Source: Ophiostoma sp. CBS 140.51 (Eukaryota > Ascomycota > Sordariomycetes > Ophiostomatales > Ophiostomataceae). Taken from it: 19,839 bases of DNA. The DNA is taken from positions 1 to 19,839 of the forward strand of contig JANSLP010000469.1 of NCBI GenBank assembly GCA_029298735.1. Direction: 5' to 3'. Positions 18,611 through 19,839 of the stretch are shown piece after piece (the stretch's first letter is position 1; each line of letters opens with the position of its first letter). The notes under the pieces are model-generated. The model had not been told where the DNA came from. It saw only the letters and a list, made by a program, of their open reading frames with translations, and did not search any database. A program made the position numbers and the translations under genes.

Positions 18611-18612
18611 TA
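18608..18612 (-). promoter_or_regulatory. UAAUG overlap of ORF1 stop and ORF2 start
   Basis: The ORF1 TAA (18612-18610) shares its last A with the ORF2 ATG (18610-18608). In the SART1 LINE a UAAUG junction is known to allow termination-reinitiation of ORF2; the same arrangement here suggests coupled translation. Confidence 0.7.
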
Positions 18613-19058
18613 CAGAGATAGAGGGGGTAGCTGTGGTGTGTGTGTCGTGGTAGATATATCGGGGCGGGCGGGCGGCGGGCGACGGCCCGTGCCGCTAGCG
18701 TCACGGTATTCGGTTAGATAGTTTTGGTAAAAGGGGCAGGTGCGAGAGTATACCGGGTGAGGCCCCCGGCAGTTCGGGCATTGTCTCTTGTCGGGGGGCT
18801 TGTCGCAGGAGGGGCTCTCGTGGGCACCTCCGCAGTGTGCACACCGGGGGGGCTTACGGCAGTTCCGTGCGTTGTGGTCCCATGTCTGGCAGCGGTGGCA
18901 AATCTGTGGCCTAGTGTCTAGCTTGTACGGGACGGCGCGGTGGAGGCAGTAGTCGAGGATAGCTCCGTCCCGGATAAGTAAAGCGGCGTCGGCGTCGGTA
19001 GCCACGGTAAGGCATAGGCTGCCGAGGCTGGCCGGCGGGCCGTCACGGCGGATCATAG
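18610..19058 (-). pseudogene. LINE ORF1 (Gag-like), 3' part with three CCHC knuckles
   Basis: A stop-free 149-codon frame ends at TAA 18610-18612. It carries three zinc knuckles: CHRCQTWDHNARNC (Cx2Cx4Hx4C), CAHCGGAHESPSC (Cx2Cx3Hx4C) and CPNCRGPHPVYSRTC (Cx2Cx3Hx6C), followed by a Pro-rich tail. Such ORF1 proteins bind the element's RNA. The upstream half lies beyond the solo LTR (19615 onward); the frame is continuous if the LTR and one copy of the 5-bp duplication are ignored, so the ATG near 19056 is not a true start. There is no RIP-type stop here, in sharp contrast to ORF2. Confidence 0.85.
19054..19058. repeat. Target-site duplication, left copy (CATAG)
   Basis: Identical to 19615-19619; together they bracket the solo LTR. 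Confidence 0.88.
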
Positions 19059-19614
19059 TGTTACAAAGGCACTATCCTAGGGGAGTAGAGGCTCTGCTAG
19101 GTGATCAAGTCTAGGGGAGGGGTTCTTGTTCTGGTAAAACAGTGATAAGGTGTAACGGTCGAACAATAGTCAACACATATAACGGATGGGTATTTGTATG
19201 CAATGATGGCACAGGAATATAAGTTCATGTAGGTTTATATTTCAGACAATCGGTAGCGACTGAGTCTTCTATCTAGGTTTACTGGGAGGAAGCCTCAGTC
19301 TTATATATATCTATCGTAGTTCATATGGCTTCATAGCTCTTACTTCATTCCTGTATGAAGTCCGTCCTTACTTCATGCTACTTCATATCTCTTACTTCAT
19401 TCTCGTATGAAGTAACGTTCTTCATCCTGATTGGTCAGTTTGATCCCTTGCTTGATTGGTTCCTTTGTTCCGTGTCCTTGGAAGGCAGCCGCCTTTCAGC
19501 CACGCTTGCGCCATTGTCTTATTTGGCCGCATCATATATCCGCCGTTCCCGTTGAGGGGTCGGCCTTGTTGTCCTGGCCCGTTGGTGAGGCCCGTGGGGG
19601 CCATGTTCGTAACA
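19059..19614 (-). mobile_element. Solo LTR (556 bp) with 5-bp target duplication
   Basis: The block begins TGTTAC and ends GTAACA (perfect 6-bp inverted ends, TG...CA) and is flanked by identical CATAG copies (19054-19058 and 19615-19619). It interrupts LINE ORF1 and the reading frame resumes on the other side. No internal retrotransposon sequence is present, so it is a solo LTR left by recombination between the two LTRs. Minus orientation is preferred, because the palindrome array (19337-19415) then lies upstream of a TATATATAAG box (~19300-19310), giving a normal U3-R-U5 order. CpA and TpG are common, so it is not heavily RIP-mutated. The superfamily (Gypsy or Copia) cannot be decided from an LTR alone. 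Confidence 0.88.
19337..19415. repeat. ACTTCAT/ATGAAGT palindrome array in the LTR
   Basis: ACTTCAT occurs at 19342, 19370, 19380 and 19394, and its reverse complement ATGAAGT at 19355 and 19407. Two hairpin-forming units (19342-19361 with 7-bp arms and 19392-19415 with 9-bp arms, 6-nt loops) sit in a near-identical 25-bp direct repeat spaced 52 bp apart. In the preferred orientation the array lies about 30 bp upstream of the TATA box. Confidence 0.75.
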
Positions 19615-19619
19615 CATAG
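19615..19619. repeat. Target-site duplication, right copy (CATAG)
   Basis: Identical to 19054-19058. In LINE orientation it reads CTATG and supplies the Met codon at the break. Confidence 0.88.
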
Positions 19620-19839
19620 GGCGTACTTGGAGGACTCGGCAAGGTGCGTTTAATCTGTCGTGAATATTTTGTGCTTTATCGAGGAGGGTAGCGGCCGGTA
19701 TACCGTGGAGGACGACTCTCGGGCCAGTAATCGTAACGTCAGCACCGATGTCCTTGGCCCAAGACACGTCCTCAACGTACCACCGGTCCGTCCCTCTCGG
19801 GAAGACAACGGCGCTGTCGCCGCCCGGGAGTTGGCGTAC
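19615..19839 (-). pseudogene. LINE ORF1, 5' part, running off the window
   Basis: An open frame from the window edge to the LTR insertion (75 codons, no stop), with features VEDVSWAKDIGADVTITG, VVLHGIP and a DRLNAPCRVLQVRPM end. The HGIP block is typical of the region before the zinc knuckles in fungal LINE ORF1 proteins. Its frame joins that of 18610-19058 once the LTR is ignored. Confidence 0.75.

Larger units (their letters stand above)
15200..19839 (-). mobile_element. Near full-length Tad-like LINE (copy 2), RIP-mutated, running off the window
   Basis: A non-LTR retrotransposon on the minus strand with a (TAA)n tail at 15200-15215, 3' UTR, ORF2 (15431-18610), and ORF1 (18610 to beyond the window, split by a solo LTR at 19059-19614). 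Domain order is Gag-like CCHC ORF1, then AP endonuclease, RT and a C-terminal region in ORF2, as in the Tad clade. CpA/TpG dinucleotides are almost absent from the RT part, intermediate in the endonuclease and 3' end, and near normal in ORF1. The 5' end is outside the window. Confidence 0.9.

Noticed and set aside
1..19839. tRNA, rRNA or CRISPR features
   Set aside because: No cloverleaf with a proper GGTTCGA-type B box, no rRNA core sequence and no regularly spaced direct repeats were seen on reading both strands; a covariance-model scan would be needed to be certain.

Overview
The window is nuclear DNA of a filamentous ascomycete (Pezizomycotina). Evidence: spliceosomal introns of 70-71 nt with GTAAGT/GTACGT donors, CTAAC branch sites and TAG/CAG acceptors; pyrimidine-rich leaders before a start codon; Ty1/copia and Tad-like LINE relics; and saturating CpA-to-TpA mutation of the kind left by repeat-induced point mutation (RIP). 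I cannot name genus or species.

Layout. 237-971 (-): a small predicted secreted protein with a cysteine-rich tail, whose frame carries an in-frame TAA followed by 38 more codons of coding-like sequence. 972-4007: gene-poor, with one possible broken coding remnant (2475-2702, -). 4008-4924 (+): a decayed 3' part of a GH79 (beta-glucuronidase-like) gene with one frameshift and one nonsense codon. 6796-8445 (+): an intact, intronless MFS transporter of 549 aa resembling the MFSD1 type. 8446-11670: long intergenic space. 11671-13497 (+): an intact three-exon MFS sugar transporter of 561 aa. 13782 to the end: a transposon graveyard.

The graveyard holds, in order: (i) the last ~98 codons of a Ty1/copia Pol (RNase H end), followed by a polypurine tract and a possible LTR start; (ii) a 5'-truncated LINE on the minus strand (14266-15048); (iii) a much longer LINE of the same family, same orientation (15200 to the window end). 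Its ORF2 (endonuclease, reverse transcriptase, C-terminal region) keeps one frame for 1060 codons with no indel but has more than 30 TAA/TAG stops. Its ORF1 (CCHC zinc knuckles) has no nonsense codon but is split by (iv) a 556-bp solo LTR with a perfect 5-bp target duplication (CATAG).

The two transporters are the only convincingly functional genes. They do not form a cluster and nothing ties their functions together. The most notable features are the mutation landscape of the long LINE (almost no CpA/TpG in the RT region, near-normal CpA/TpG in ORF1), the UAAUG junction between its ORFs, and an array of ACTTCAT/ATGAAGT palindromes inside the solo LTR. I found no rRNA, CRISPR or clear tRNA, and no convincing new multi-gene system.
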